Under the pieces are notes generated by a model. The model ran no database searches. It worked only from the letters and a program-made list of their open reading frames with translations, and was not told the DNA's origin. A stretch of 53,908 nucleotides of DNA, taken from JAVBPA01 sp031549925. Its GTDB lineage: Bacteria; Bacillota; Clostridia; Oscillospirales; CAG-272. Below are positions 36,914-45,994 of this stretch, one piece after another; position 1 is the stretch's first letter, and each line of letters begins with the position of its first letter. The stretch spans positions 1-53,908 of the forward strand of contig JAVBPA010000044.1 of the NCBI GenBank assembly GCA_031549925.1, given 5' to 3'. Both the position numbers and the translations under genes were made by a program.

Positions 36914-38307
36914 TTTTGCTGCTTAATTATACCGATTGAATGAACTTTGATCTCATTGGTTTTATTAATACTTTTGCGGTTATTTGCAAAATATTTTTTT
37001 GTTTCACAAGAAACTTCATCACCCAAAAAGCAAATATAAATTGTATTTATTATCGTCATAACACCCACTGAAATTTCAGCAAGAGACCAGGCAAGCTGAA
37101 CGTTTATTATAACGCCTGCCGCCGCTGTTATACTGTATAAAACTAAATAAATATTGTTTATTGTCTTTTTTGTTTTAAAATTAAATTTATAAATTAAAAA
37201 ATTAATACATTCCAAACCGTAATGAACCCAGCAAATCAATGTTGCCGCAGCGAACAGACAAACGCTCAATCCGATTATATAATATGCGATTTTACCGGCA
37301 TACATTTCATATGAACGAAGAACATAAATCATACCGTTTGATTTATCATGAACAGGTGAACCATATGCGAACAGAACACAGAAACCGGTGAGCGAACATA
37401 ATATCAAGGTATCGCATATAACTTCATATATACCCCAAAAGCCTTGTTTTACGGGGCTTTTTGTGATTGATACAGCGTGTGCTATCGGAGCTGTTCCGCA
37501 TCCCGCTTCATTCGAAATTAATCCTCTGGATACACCGTAACGCATTGATTTTGAAATCATAAAACTTAATGTTCCAGCCGCGGCATTTTTAAAATTAAAA
37601 GCATCTTTTAAAATAAGAGACATAATTTGCGGAAATTTATCGATATTTATTGCTATAATATAAAATGATATAACTATATAGATTATAGTCAAAAAGGGAA
37701 TCAGAGCAACTGTTATTGAAGATATTCTTTTTACTCCCCCGATCGTAACACCAATACAAAACGAAAAAACCACTACTGCGATAATCCAAGGAGGAATAGA
37801 AAAAAGTGAAACAGCCGAATCGGTTAAGGCTTTTACTTGAATTAAATTTCCGAGCGAAAATGAAGCTGTAATACATAAAAGAGCAAAAATTATACCTAAA
37901 ATTTTATTCTTTATATAATAAAATGCTCCTCCATGAAATGTTTCTCCGATTTTTTTTCTGTATAATATGGCTAGAGTTGTTTCCGCGTATTTAATAAACA
38001 TAGAAGCGGCTGAACTAATCCACATCCAAAACAAAGCTCCCGGTCCTCCCATAGATATAGCAGAAGCGACTCCGACTATGTTTCCGACTCCCAAAGTTCC
38101 GGCTAGAGCTAATGTTGCCGCGCGGAAAGGAGATATCCCGTTATCACTGTCTTTTGTAAAATATGTTTTTATAATTTTAAACGGATGTAAAAAAATAAAA
38201 CCTTTCAATTTTATAATGAAATAAATACCGGCGGCGAATATAATAACAGGCAAAGCGGGTCCTAAAATGTATGTATTAATAAAATTTAATATTTCGGAAA
38301 ATACCAT
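36910..38307 (-). CDS. alanine:cation symporter (AGCS family)
   Basis: A 465-residue membrane transporter importing alanine or glycine with Na+. About 11 membrane segments are visible. Family motifs include TLALAGTLGVGNIVGVASA and GGPGALFWMWISS near the N-terminus, and RGLISNEAGCGTAPIAHA in the middle. The start follows GAGGTGAT. It is convergent with hom (4-base overlap) and lies 220 bases from spo0A on the same strand, with a terminator between. Confidence 0.92.
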   Translation of the reverse strand: MVFSEILNFINTYILGPALPVIIFAAGIYFIIKLKGFIFLHPFKIIKTYFTKDSDNGISPFRAATLALAGTLGVGNIVGVASAISMGGPGALFWMWISSAASMFIKYAETTLAILYRKKIGETFHGGAFYYIKNKILGIIFALLCITASFSLGNLIQVKALTDSAVSLFSIPPWIIAVVVFSFCIGVTIGGVKRISSITVALIPFLTIIYIVISFYIIAINIDKFPQIMSLILKDAFNFKNAAAGTLSFMISKSMRYGVSRGLISNEAGCGTAPIAHAVSITKSPVKQGFWGIYEVICDTLILCSLTGFCVLFAYGSPVHDKSNGMIYVLRSYEMYAGKIAYYIIGLSVCLFAAATLICWVHYGLECINFLIYKFNFKTKKTINNIYLVLYSITAAAGVIINVQLAWSLAEISVGVMTIINTIYICFLGDEVSCETKKYFANNRKSINKTNEIKVHSIGIIKQQN

Positions 38308-38362
38308 ATTATCACCTCAAAGTCGTTTTATTGAAATATATGCATCATAGAGGCGAAATATT

Positions 38363-38394
38363 AAAAACGTTCGGTTTTTTCCCGAACGTTTTTT
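38363..38394. terminator. terminator between spo0A and the symporter
   Basis: AAAAACGTTCGG pairs with CCGAACGTTTTT; the minus-strand side runs into TTTTTAATATTT. It should end the spo0A transcript; the plus-strand side is also T-rich. Confidence 0.8.
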
Positions 38395-38527
38395 GGAGCG
38401 ATAAGCGGAAATATTAAATTTTAAAATTATTTAAACTGAGTTAATTTAATAAAAATTTTATATTTTTTGATGATGTATACGGTTTTTATAAAAATAGTAC
38501 ATATTTATATATAAATTAAAAAAATAT

Positions 38528-39313
38528 TTAACTGGATAATTTATTATTTATTCTTATGCTGTCAGCTATCATTGCGATAAATTCGCTGTTTGTCGGTTTT
38601 CCTCTTGAATTTTGTACAGTATAGCCAAAATATGAATTTAATATTTCAACATCTCCGCGATCCCAGGCAACTTCAATCGAATGGCGGATTGCTCTCTCAA
38701 CGCGTGATGATGTCGTTGAATACATTTTTGCAACAGTCGGATATAAAACTTTAGTTACAGAATTTATAACTTCATTATCCTCAATAGTCATAATAATAGC
38801 TGTTCTTAAATATTGATAACCTTTAATGTGAGCTGGTACTCCTATTTGATGTATTATCGATGTAACCTGAGCTTCAAGATCACCGGGACGAGTCATAAGT
38901 CCTCCGCTTCTGCCAAGTAAAACCGGTTTACGTGATGATGATATCCTTTTCATTCTGTCTTCCAATATATCTAAATCCAGCGGTTTTGTCATACAAAAAT
39001 CAATTCCCGCTTCAACGGCTTCGTTAAATATATTTTTATTTGTTATAACCGAAGTCAATATAAATGACGGCGGATAATCGGGAGCAAAATCAAGTCCTCT
39101 GGTATATTTTAACAATTGTAAACAATCGCGTCTCGGCAGCCAAACATCACATAGTATAAAATCCGGATGACGTTTTTCAATTACACTTGCGGCGTCGTCT
39201 CCGTTTGAAGCTTCCTCTATTATTTTAAAACCTCTGCCCAAAAGAGCATTACGGCAGCTTCTTCGGAATTCAGCATTTTCATCAGCTATTAATATTTTAA
39301 AATTATTGTCCAT
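38528..39313 (-). CDS. spo0A: sporulation master regulator Spo0A
   Basis: Spo0A is the phosphorylation-activated regulator of sporulation entry. The receiver domain (1-125) has acidic pocket D11/E12, phosphoacceptor D56 (FILCDVWLP), T87 and K110 (CMTKPLD). The DNA-binding domain (about 145-255) has QVTSIIHQIGVPAHIKGYQY and the recognition region TTSSRVERAIRHSIEVAWDRG. The 261 residues and D56 match Bacillus Spo0A. In Bacillus and many Clostridia spo0A follows spoIVB; here it is alone, with a divergent cofE-like gene upstream and its own promoter at 39431-39459. A SD-like GGAGTG precedes the ATG. Confidence 0.97.
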   Translation of the reverse strand: MDNNFKILIADENAEFRRSCRNALLGRGFKIIEEASNGDDAASVIEKRHPDFILCDVWLPRRDCLQLLKYTRGLDFAPDYPPSFILTSVITNKNIFNEAVEAGIDFCMTKPLDLDILEDRMKRISSSRKPVLLGRSGGLMTRPGDLEAQVTSIIHQIGVPAHIKGYQYLRTAIIMTIEDNEVINSVTKVLYPTVAKMYSTTSSRVERAIRHSIEVAWDRGDVEILNSYFGYTVQNSRGKPTNSEFIAMIADSIRINNKLSS

Positions 39314-39430
39314 TTTTACACACTCCGTTGTTTTTATTTATTATTATGTCACTCGTTTTAATCAGATTTTTTATATTCTTAAAATAATTTATTCTGTTAG
39401 AAACGAATTTCTTATTTTTACCTTGAAAAT

Positions 39431-39459
39431 ATAATACCATAATATGGAAATAATTACAA
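39431..39459 (-). promoter_or_regulatory. Sigma-A promoter of spo0A
   Basis: On the minus strand TTGTAA (39454-39459), 17-base spacer, TATTAT (39431-39436) preceded by TGG (extended -10). The leader would be about 110 bases. Confidence 0.55.
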
Positions 39460-39835
39460 TAGGCAACTTTTAAAAAAATCAAACGAATATTTATATCATC
39501 TTTTGATACTATTAACTAATGTCATTGACAAATACAGACAAAATAAGATATATTAATTAAAAATAATTATTATTAATACCAAATTCATCATTATATACTA
39601 TATTATTATAAAAATTAAAATGCGAATTATAAAAGATAATACACAAATAAATCGGTTTAATTATTATTTTTTTTACATCATTATTTTTTATACAATATTA
39701 AACAGACATATAAGTAATATTTATATCATGTATTCAGAATAACAATTTTACTTATATCATAAAATATGTTATATTTAGAATGTACTATTTTATATGAAGC
39801 GGATATTTATTATTTTAAATCGGAGAATAAATTAT
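39460..39835. other. AT-rich intergenic region
   Basis: Between the divergent spo0A and CofE-like genes. Apart from a plus-strand promoter candidate at 39525-39554 I see no gene, repeat or hairpin. Confidence 0.6.
39525..39554 (+). promoter_or_regulatory. possible promoter of the CofE-like gene
   Basis: Perfect TTGACA (39525-39530), 18-base spacer, TATATT (39549-39554). It lies about 280 bases before the ATG, which would imply a long 5' leader with no clear structure. Confidence 0.45.
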
Positions 39836-41047
39836 ATGAATGAAAAAAACATTTCCTTTTTAGGGACGGTTGTCAGAGGAATACGCGCACCTATAATAAA
39901 AGAAAACGATAATATTGCGGATATTACTGTTAATAGTGTTATAGAAGCTGCTGAAGCTGAAAATATTAAATTATGTGATAAAGATATTGTCGCGGTAACA
40001 GAAGCTGTTGTGGCTCGCGCACAAGGTAACTATGCAACCTGTGATGATATCGCAAAAGATATAAAAACAAAATTTCCCGGCGGAAATTTAGGAATTGTTT
40101 TTCCGATATTAAGCAGAAACAGATTTTCTATATGTCTTCGCGGAATTGCTATGGGAGTTAAAAAAATCGTTTTACAATTAAGTTATCCGTCTGATGAAGT
40201 GGGAAATCATTTGATAAGTCTGGATATGCTGGATGAAGCTAATATAAATCCATGGAGTGATGTTTTGGATGAAAAAAAATTCCGGGAACTTTTTGGATTT
40301 AGTAAACATCCTTTTACAGGAATTGATTATATAGAATATTATTCGAATTTAATCCGTGAGACCGGTGCGGAATGTGAAATAATATTTTCTAATGATGTAA
40401 AAACAATCGCTGATTATACAAAAGATGTATTATGCTGTGATATTCATACCAGATGCAGATCTAAAAGAATACTGAAAAATTTAAATGTTAATGTATACGG
40501 TCTTGATGATATATTATCATCTCCGATTGAATCTGATTCCGGTTTGAGCGGATATAATCCGGATTACGGTTTGCTGGGTTCAAATATGGCTACTTCCGAT
40601 AAAGTAAAATTATTTCCCCGGGAATGTAATAATTTAGTAAATGATATTCAAGCTAAATTCTATCAAAGAACCGGAAAATTAATAGAAGTTATGGTTTATG
40701 GAGACGGAGCTTTTAAAGATCCCGTAGGAAAAATATGGGAGCTTGCGGATCCGGTTGTTTCTCCGGGATATACAAGCGGACTTATAGGAACTCCGAACGA
40801 ACTTAAATTAAAATATCTTGCTGACAATAATTTTTCCGATTTGTCCGGAGAAGAATTGTTATCGGCTATAAAAAACGCAATAAGCGAAAAAGATAAAGAT
40901 TTAAACGGTCAAATGTTATCACAGGGGACAACACCGAGAAATTTAACGGATTTAATTGGTTCACTTTGCGATTTAACATCCGGAAGCGGAGACAAGGGAA
41001 CTCCGATTATATTAATTCAAAGATATTTTACCAATTTATCAAATTAA
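39836..41047 (+). CDS. CofE-like F420-0:gamma-glutamyl ligase family protein
   Basis: The protein (403 residues, counting the ATG at 39836 after GGAG) resembles coenzyme F420-0:L-glutamate ligases, which add gamma-linked glutamate using GTP. Seen: FLGTVVRGIRAP, LCDKDIVAVTEAVVARAQGN, NLGIVFPILSRNRFSICLRGIA, MVYGDGAFKDPVGKIWELADPVVSPGYTSGL. It is longer than archaeal CofE (about 250), with a C-terminal extension. No F420 synthesis gene is visible and most Clostridia lack F420, so the acceptor is probably another molecule. It lies 29 bases before the GH42 gene. Confidence 0.75.
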   Translation: MNEKNISFLGTVVRGIRAPIIKENDNIADITVNSVIEAAEAENIKLCDKDIVAVTEAVVARAQGNYATCDDIAKDIKTKFPGGNLGIVFPILSRNRFSICLRGIAMGVKKIVLQLSYPSDEVGNHLISLDMLDEANINPWSDVLDEKKFRELFGFSKHPFTGIDYIEYYSNLIRETGAECEIIFSNDVKTIADYTKDVLCCDIHTRCRSKRILKNLNVNVYGLDDILSSPIESDSGLSGYNPDYGLLGSNMATSDKVKLFPRECNNLVNDIQAKFYQRTGKLIEVMVYGDGAFKDPVGKIWELADPVVSPGYTSGLIGTPNELKLKYLADNNFSDLSGEELLSAIKNAISEKDKDLNGQMLSQGTTPRNLTDLIGSLCDLTSGSGDKGTPIILIQRYFTNLSN

Positions 41048-41076
41048 ATAATTATATTGAATGAGTGGTTAAATTT

Positions 41077-43119
41077 ATGTTCGACTATATTATTTACGGA
41101 ACACAATATTACCGCGCTCCGACTCCGCAAAAAAAAGATTGGAACAAAGATCTCGCACAAATAAAAAAATCCGGATTCAATACTGTAAAATATTTTATCC
41201 AATGGAGATGGGCAAATCCTGAGGAAAACGAATATTATTGGGATGATTTGGACGAATTGATGGATTTAGCCGAAAATCATGATTTAAAAGTCATAATAAA
41301 TACTATATTTGATGTTACACCCGTTTGGTTTAATAAAAAATATCCCGATAATTATATGATAACGGCTGACGGAAGAAAATTATTTTCAACATCAATCGGA
41401 CACCGTACAATCGGGGGAACGCCGGGTCCTTGTTATAACTTTAATGAAGGAATTGAACAAAGAAAAAAGTTTTTATATAATATCAGCACAAGATATAAAA
41501 ATCATCCGGCTTTACTGCTTTGGGATATTTGGAACGAACCGGAACTTACATGCGGTCTTCTCCGCGAAACAAATATTGATAATTTAGTTTGTTATTGCGA
41601 TACATGTATTGAAAAATTTCAATTATGGCTTGAAATGCAATATTCATCAATCGATAATTTGAATTATGTTTGGGGAAGAAATTACCGCGGTTTTTGTGAT
41701 TGCGAAGCACCGCGCAACACCGGAGCCATAAATGATATGATAGATTGGCGAAGATTTTTTGCCGATACATTGTCGAACGAAGCTTCATTAAGAGCGGCAG
41801 CTGTTAAAAGCATTGATGATATTCATCCTGTTATGCTTCATACAGTCCCAATTCCTTATTTTAATATGGTTACAGCTTGCAGCGACGATTATAATTTGGC
41901 AAAATCCTGCGATTTATTCGGCAACAGTATAGGTTCTGACCCATTTCCCGCCGCTTTAACCACATCGGCAGCACCCGGTAAAGTGGTTATAAACGCGGAA
42001 ATTCATGCTGTAGGTGGTTCGATATATAATTTACCCTCTTTTCCCGATTACGAAGCTTTTAAACGTCATATATTTATTCCGCTGGCACGCGGTATAAAAG
42101 GATTTGTATTTTGGCAATTCCGTCCGGAAAGATTGGGACTCGAATCTCCGGCTTGGGGATTAACAAACATGGACGGCAGTTCCAGCGAATATTTAAAACA
42201 CGCGGAAAAACTAGGTGATATTTTAAATAAAAATTCAAAGAAATTATTTTCAGCAAAACCTCATGAATCTGATATAGCTATAATAAATTCATCATGCAAT
42301 CAAGTATTTGACTGGTGCGCTTCGGGAAGTGTTGATGTACATTACCGTTCGATCCGCGGATATTTCAGTGCGTTATATAATTATGGTTATAATTGTGATA
42401 TTGTAAGCGAAGATTATATTTGTGAACAGAATTTATCAAAATATAAAATGGTTATATATCCTTTTCCTTATTATATGACTGAAAAAACAGCAAATATAAT
42501 AAAAAATTATGCGTTAAACGGCGGCAATGTATTATTTGAAGCATTTACAGCAGCATATGACGGTTCTGAAGGTTTACACAGCGAAACTATACCCGGATGC
42601 GATTTTGCCGAATTACTGGGTTATAGGCGTGATAAAGCCGCTACTATATCTTCTATGCAGCACGCTTATGCAAAAACTTTATCCGGTGATAATGCGAACG
42701 GTATGTTTATTATAAATATATCGGAATCGAGTATAAAAGGTTATAGATTTTATGAATCATATAAATGTTTAAGTGATAATGATAATTATGATTCAAAAAT
42801 AACCGGATTTTTCGCAGACGGTGAAAACGCAATTATTGAAAAGAAAATAGGGAAGGGAACTATAACTCAGATAGGTTCACTCATCGGTGTTTGCGCTTAT
42901 GCTGAAATGTTTGATTTTGATACAGAAAAATATATAGCCGAAACAGCGAAAAAAAATGGCGCATGCGATAATTCATTTGTTTCATACGGAGTACGTTCCG
43001 ATAAATTGTATATAGATAATAAAGCAGTATTTTCCATAGCAATAAATAACAGCGGGAAAACCGTTAAAGTTGACGGAATTGATGTTATGCCATATCAAAC
43101 CGAATTAATTGAATTATAA
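41077..43119 (+). CDS. glycoside hydrolase family 42 beta-galactosidase
   Basis: A roughly 680-residue intracellular retaining beta-galactosidase-like enzyme that releases galactose from short oligosaccharides. The catalytic barrel has YYRAPTPQKKDWNKDL, acid/base Glu in LLWDIWNEPEL (about 154) and nucleophile Glu in KVVINAEIHAVGG (about 308). A Cys group (VCYCDTCIEKF and CDCEAPR) matches the structural zinc site seen in GH42. A Rossmann-like trimerisation domain and small C-terminal domain follow. A GTG at 41065 could add four residues; the ATG after GAGTGG is preferred. No signal peptide, so the substrate must be imported. Confidence 0.88.
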   Translation: MFDYIIYGTQYYRAPTPQKKDWNKDLAQIKKSGFNTVKYFIQWRWANPEENEYYWDDLDELMDLAENHDLKVIINTIFDVTPVWFNKKYPDNYMITADGRKLFSTSIGHRTIGGTPGPCYNFNEGIEQRKKFLYNISTRYKNHPALLLWDIWNEPELTCGLLRETNIDNLVCYCDTCIEKFQLWLEMQYSSIDNLNYVWGRNYRGFCDCEAPRNTGAINDMIDWRRFFADTLSNEASLRAAAVKSIDDIHPVMLHTVPIPYFNMVTACSDDYNLAKSCDLFGNSIGSDPFPAALTTSAAPGKVVINAEIHAVGGSIYNLPSFPDYEAFKRHIFIPLARGIKGFVFWQFRPERLGLESPAWGLTNMDGSSSEYLKHAEKLGDILNKNSKKLFSAKPHESDIAIINSSCNQVFDWCASGSVDVHYRSIRGYFSALYNYGYNCDIVSEDYICEQNLSKYKMVIYPFPYYMTEKTANIIKNYALNGGNVLFEAFTAAYDGSEGLHSETIPGCDFAELLGYRRDKAATISSMQHAYAKTLSGDNANGMFIINISESSIKGYRFYESYKCLSDNDNYDSKITGFFADGENAIIEKKIGKGTITQIGSLIGVCAYAEMFDFDTEKYIAETAKKNGACDNSFVSYGVRSDKLYIDNKAVFSIAINNSGKTVKVDGIDVMPYQTELIEL

Positions 43120-43186
43120 TTAAAATCTAAAATAAATCATTTAAAATTTTACGGATTTTTAATAAACAAATGTACTTTCCGTAACT

Positions 43187-43217
43187 AAAAAAAGGACTTT
43201 ATAACAGTCCTTTTTTT
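43187..43217. terminator. bidirectional terminator
   Basis: AAAAAAAGGACT pairs with AGTCCTTTTTTT across a seven-base loop, between the convergent GH42 and ppdK genes. Confidence 0.88.
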
Positions 43218-43237
43218 GATGTTTTATATTATTTGAT

Positions 43238-45868
43238 TTATTTATTTTTAATAGCTGCCTGTGCTGCTGCCAATATAGCTATCGGAACACGGAAAGGTGA
43301 GCAGGAAACATAAGTTAAACCGATTTTATGACAGAATTCAACAGTGGAAGGATCTCCTCCGTGTTCTCCGCATATACCAAGTTTAATATCAGGGCGAGTT
43401 GTTTTTCCGAGATCAACTGCCATTTTTACAAGTTTGCCGACACCGTGCTGGTCAAGTTTTGCAAAAGGATCATTTTCATATATTTTTTTGTTATAATAAG
43501 CATCAAGGAATTTTCCGGCATCGTCACGGCTGAAACCGAATGTCATTTGTGTTAAGTCGTTTGTTCCGAATGAGAAGAATTCAGCTTCTGTCGCTATTTC
43601 GTCAGCAGTTATAGCTGCGCGCGGAATTTCTATCATTGTTCCGATTTTATATTTCAAATCTGATCCGGCTGCTTTTATTTCTTCATTTGCCGTACGAACT
43701 ACTATATTTTTAACAAATGCGAGTTCTTTGATTTCGCCGATAAGCGGAATCATTATTTCGGGAATAAGGTCCCAATCCGGATGAACTTTTTTAACATTTA
43801 TAGCCGCGCGTATAACGGCACGTGTTTGCATTACGGCAATTTCGGGATAAGTTACTGTTAAACGGCATCCGCGGTGACCCATCATGGGGTTGAATTCATG
43901 GAGAGAAGCTATTATCGCTTTAATTTCCGCAACAGTTTTACCCTGTGTAGCTGCTAATGCTTCGATATCTTTTTCTTCTGTAGGAACGAATTCATGAAGC
44001 GGAGGATCAAGGAAGCGGATTGTAACCGGATATCCTTCAAGCGCTTCATATAATTTTTCAAAATCGCTCTGCTGCATCGGAAGTAATTTATTAAGAGCAT
44101 TTTCGCGTTGTTCAACTGTATCGGAACAAATCATTTCACGTATTGCACTTATGCGTTCTCCTTCGAAAAACATGTGTTCTGTACGGCAGAGACCGATACC
44201 TTCAGCTCCAAGCTCACGGGCTTTTTTAGCGTCTTTCGGAGTATCCGCGTTCGTTCTTACTTTAAGTGTGCGGTATTTGTTTGCCCATTCCATTATCTGA
44301 CCGAATTCGCCTACTATTGTAGCATCAACTGTAGGAATAATACCGTCATATATATAACCGGTTGAACCGTCGATGGATATAAAATCGCCTTCATTATAAG
44401 TTTTGCCGGCTAATACGAATTTTTTGTTTGCTTCATCCATATTAATAGCGGCACAACCCGATACGCAGCATGTTCCCATACCGCGGGCAACAACGGCAGC
44501 GTGGCTTGTCATTCCGCCGCGGACTGTTAATATACCCTGAGCGGCTTTCATGCCTTCTATATCTTCAGGAGATGTTTCAAGTCTTACAAGAACGACTTTT
44601 TCTCCTCTGGCTTTCCACTCTTTTGCATCTTTTGCCGTAAATACTACTTTACCGCAAGCGGCTCCGGGAGAAGCTGCGAGTGCTTTGGCAATCGGTTCTG
44701 TAGCGTTTAATATTTTTGTATCAAACTGCGGGTGGAGCAATGTATCCAAATTGCGCGGATCTATCATGAGAACCGCTTCCTTATCTGTTATCATGCCTTC
44801 GCTTACTAAATCGCAAGCTATTTTTAATGCTGCTTTTGCTGTGCGTTTACCGTTTCTTGTCTGGAGCATATAAAGTTTTTTATCTTCGATTGTAAACTCC
44901 ATATCCTGCATATCGCGGTAGTGATTTTCGAGTTTATCGCAAATTTGTTTGAACTGTTCAAAAACTTCGGGCATAATTTCTGCCATTTTTATTATAGGCA
45001 TAGGAGTACGAACGCCGGCAACGACGTCTTCTCCCTGAGCGTTCATCAAGAATTCACCCATTAATTCTTTTGCGCCTGTTGCGGGATCGCGTGTAAAAGC
45101 AACGCCTGTTCCCGATGTGTCGCCCATATTACCGAATACCATTGCCTGTACATTGACTGCTGTTCCCCATGAATAGGGAATATCGTTGTCACGGCGGTAA
45201 ATGTTGGCGCGGGGATTGTCCCATGAACGGAATACTGCTTTGATCGCACCCATTAACTGTTCTTTCGGATCGCTCGGGAAATCGGAACCCAATTTATTTT
45301 TATATTCAGCTTTGAACTGGAAAGCTAAATTTTTTAAATCATCTGCGTTGAGGTCAACATCCTGTGTTATATTTTTATGTTCTTTCATTTCATCAATGAG
45401 AACTTCAAAATGCTTTTTACCTACTTCCATAACGACGTCGGAGTACATCTGTATAAAACGTCTGTAGCAGTCCCACGCCCATCTGGGATTATTTGATTTT
45501 TTTGCGATAACGTCAACGACTTCATCATTTAAACCGAGGTTTAAAATTGTATCCATCATACCCGGCATGGAAGCGCGGGCGCCTGAACGTACTGATACAA
45601 GCAGCGGATTTTCATTATCACCAAACTTTTTACCGGTGATTTCTTCCATTTTTACGATATATTCCATTATCTGTGCTTGTATATCGTCGTTAATAACTTC
45701 GCCGTCTTCATAGTACTGTGTACATGCTTCGGTCGATATTGTAAATCCCTGCGGAACCGGCATACCAAGAATTGTCATCTCAGCAAGGTTAGCACCTTTA
45801 CCGCCGAGTAATTCACGCATTTTTCCATTGCCTTCTGAAAATAAATACAAATACTTCTTTGTACCCAT
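43238..45868 (-). CDS. ppdK: pyruvate, phosphate dikinase
   Basis: The enzyme converts pyruvate, ATP and phosphate to PEP, AMP and pyrophosphate, or the reverse in glycolysis of many Clostridia. The 876 residues (from ATG 45868; GGAGG lies 11 bases upstream) contain an ATP-grasp domain (GGKGANLAEMTILGMPVP, ARASMPGMMDTILNLG), the swivelling domain with catalytic His in GGMTSHAAVVARGMG, and the PEP-binding barrel (GLCRTEHMFF, FNPMMGHRGCR, FFSFGTNDLTQMTFG, LGICGEHGGDP). A frame starting six codons upstream would overlap the ribosome site and is rejected. It is monocistronic by spacing. Confidence 0.96.
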   Translation of the reverse strand: MGTKKYLYLFSEGNGKMRELLGGKGANLAEMTILGMPVPQGFTISTEACTQYYEDGEVINDDIQAQIMEYIVKMEEITGKKFGDNENPLLVSVRSGARASMPGMMDTILNLGLNDEVVDVIAKKSNNPRWAWDCYRRFIQMYSDVVMEVGKKHFEVLIDEMKEHKNITQDVDLNADDLKNLAFQFKAEYKNKLGSDFPSDPKEQLMGAIKAVFRSWDNPRANIYRRDNDIPYSWGTAVNVQAMVFGNMGDTSGTGVAFTRDPATGAKELMGEFLMNAQGEDVVAGVRTPMPIIKMAEIMPEVFEQFKQICDKLENHYRDMQDMEFTIEDKKLYMLQTRNGKRTAKAALKIACDLVSEGMITDKEAVLMIDPRNLDTLLHPQFDTKILNATEPIAKALAASPGAACGKVVFTAKDAKEWKARGEKVVLVRLETSPEDIEGMKAAQGILTVRGGMTSHAAVVARGMGTCCVSGCAAINMDEANKKFVLAGKTYNEGDFISIDGSTGYIYDGIIPTVDATIVGEFGQIMEWANKYRTLKVRTNADTPKDAKKARELGAEGIGLCRTEHMFFEGERISAIREMICSDTVEQRENALNKLLPMQQSDFEKLYEALEGYPVTIRFLDPPLHEFVPTEEKDIEALAATQGKTVAEIKAIIASLHEFNPMMGHRGCRLTVTYPEIAVMQTRAVIRAAINVKKVHPDWDLIPEIMIPLIGEIKELAFVKNIVVRTANEEIKAAGSDLKYKIGTMIEIPRAAITADEIATEAEFFSFGTNDLTQMTFGFSRDDAGKFLDAYYNKKIYENDPFAKLDQHGVGKLVKMAVDLGKTTRPDIKLGICGEHGGDPSTVEFCHKIGLTYVSCSPFRVPIAILAAAQAAIKNK

Positions 45869-45994
45869 TATGGAAATTTCCTCCATTACGATTTTATTAA
45901 TTTATTATTTTTACAACAATTATTTTAACATAATTATGTTCAAATTACCATAGTTATTATGATTATTTACAAAAGTTTAAAAAAGTTCGCAATT

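Noticed and set aside
39314..39430. Sigma-H or Spo0A-box promoter for spo0A
   Set aside because: An AAGAAATT...GAAT pair was seen but its spacing (8-9 bases) does not fit sigma-H, and no good TGTCGAA box was found.
45869..45886. Upstream start for ppdK
   Set aside because: The first codons of the longer frame contain the GGAGG ribosome site, and the family begins at the later ATG.
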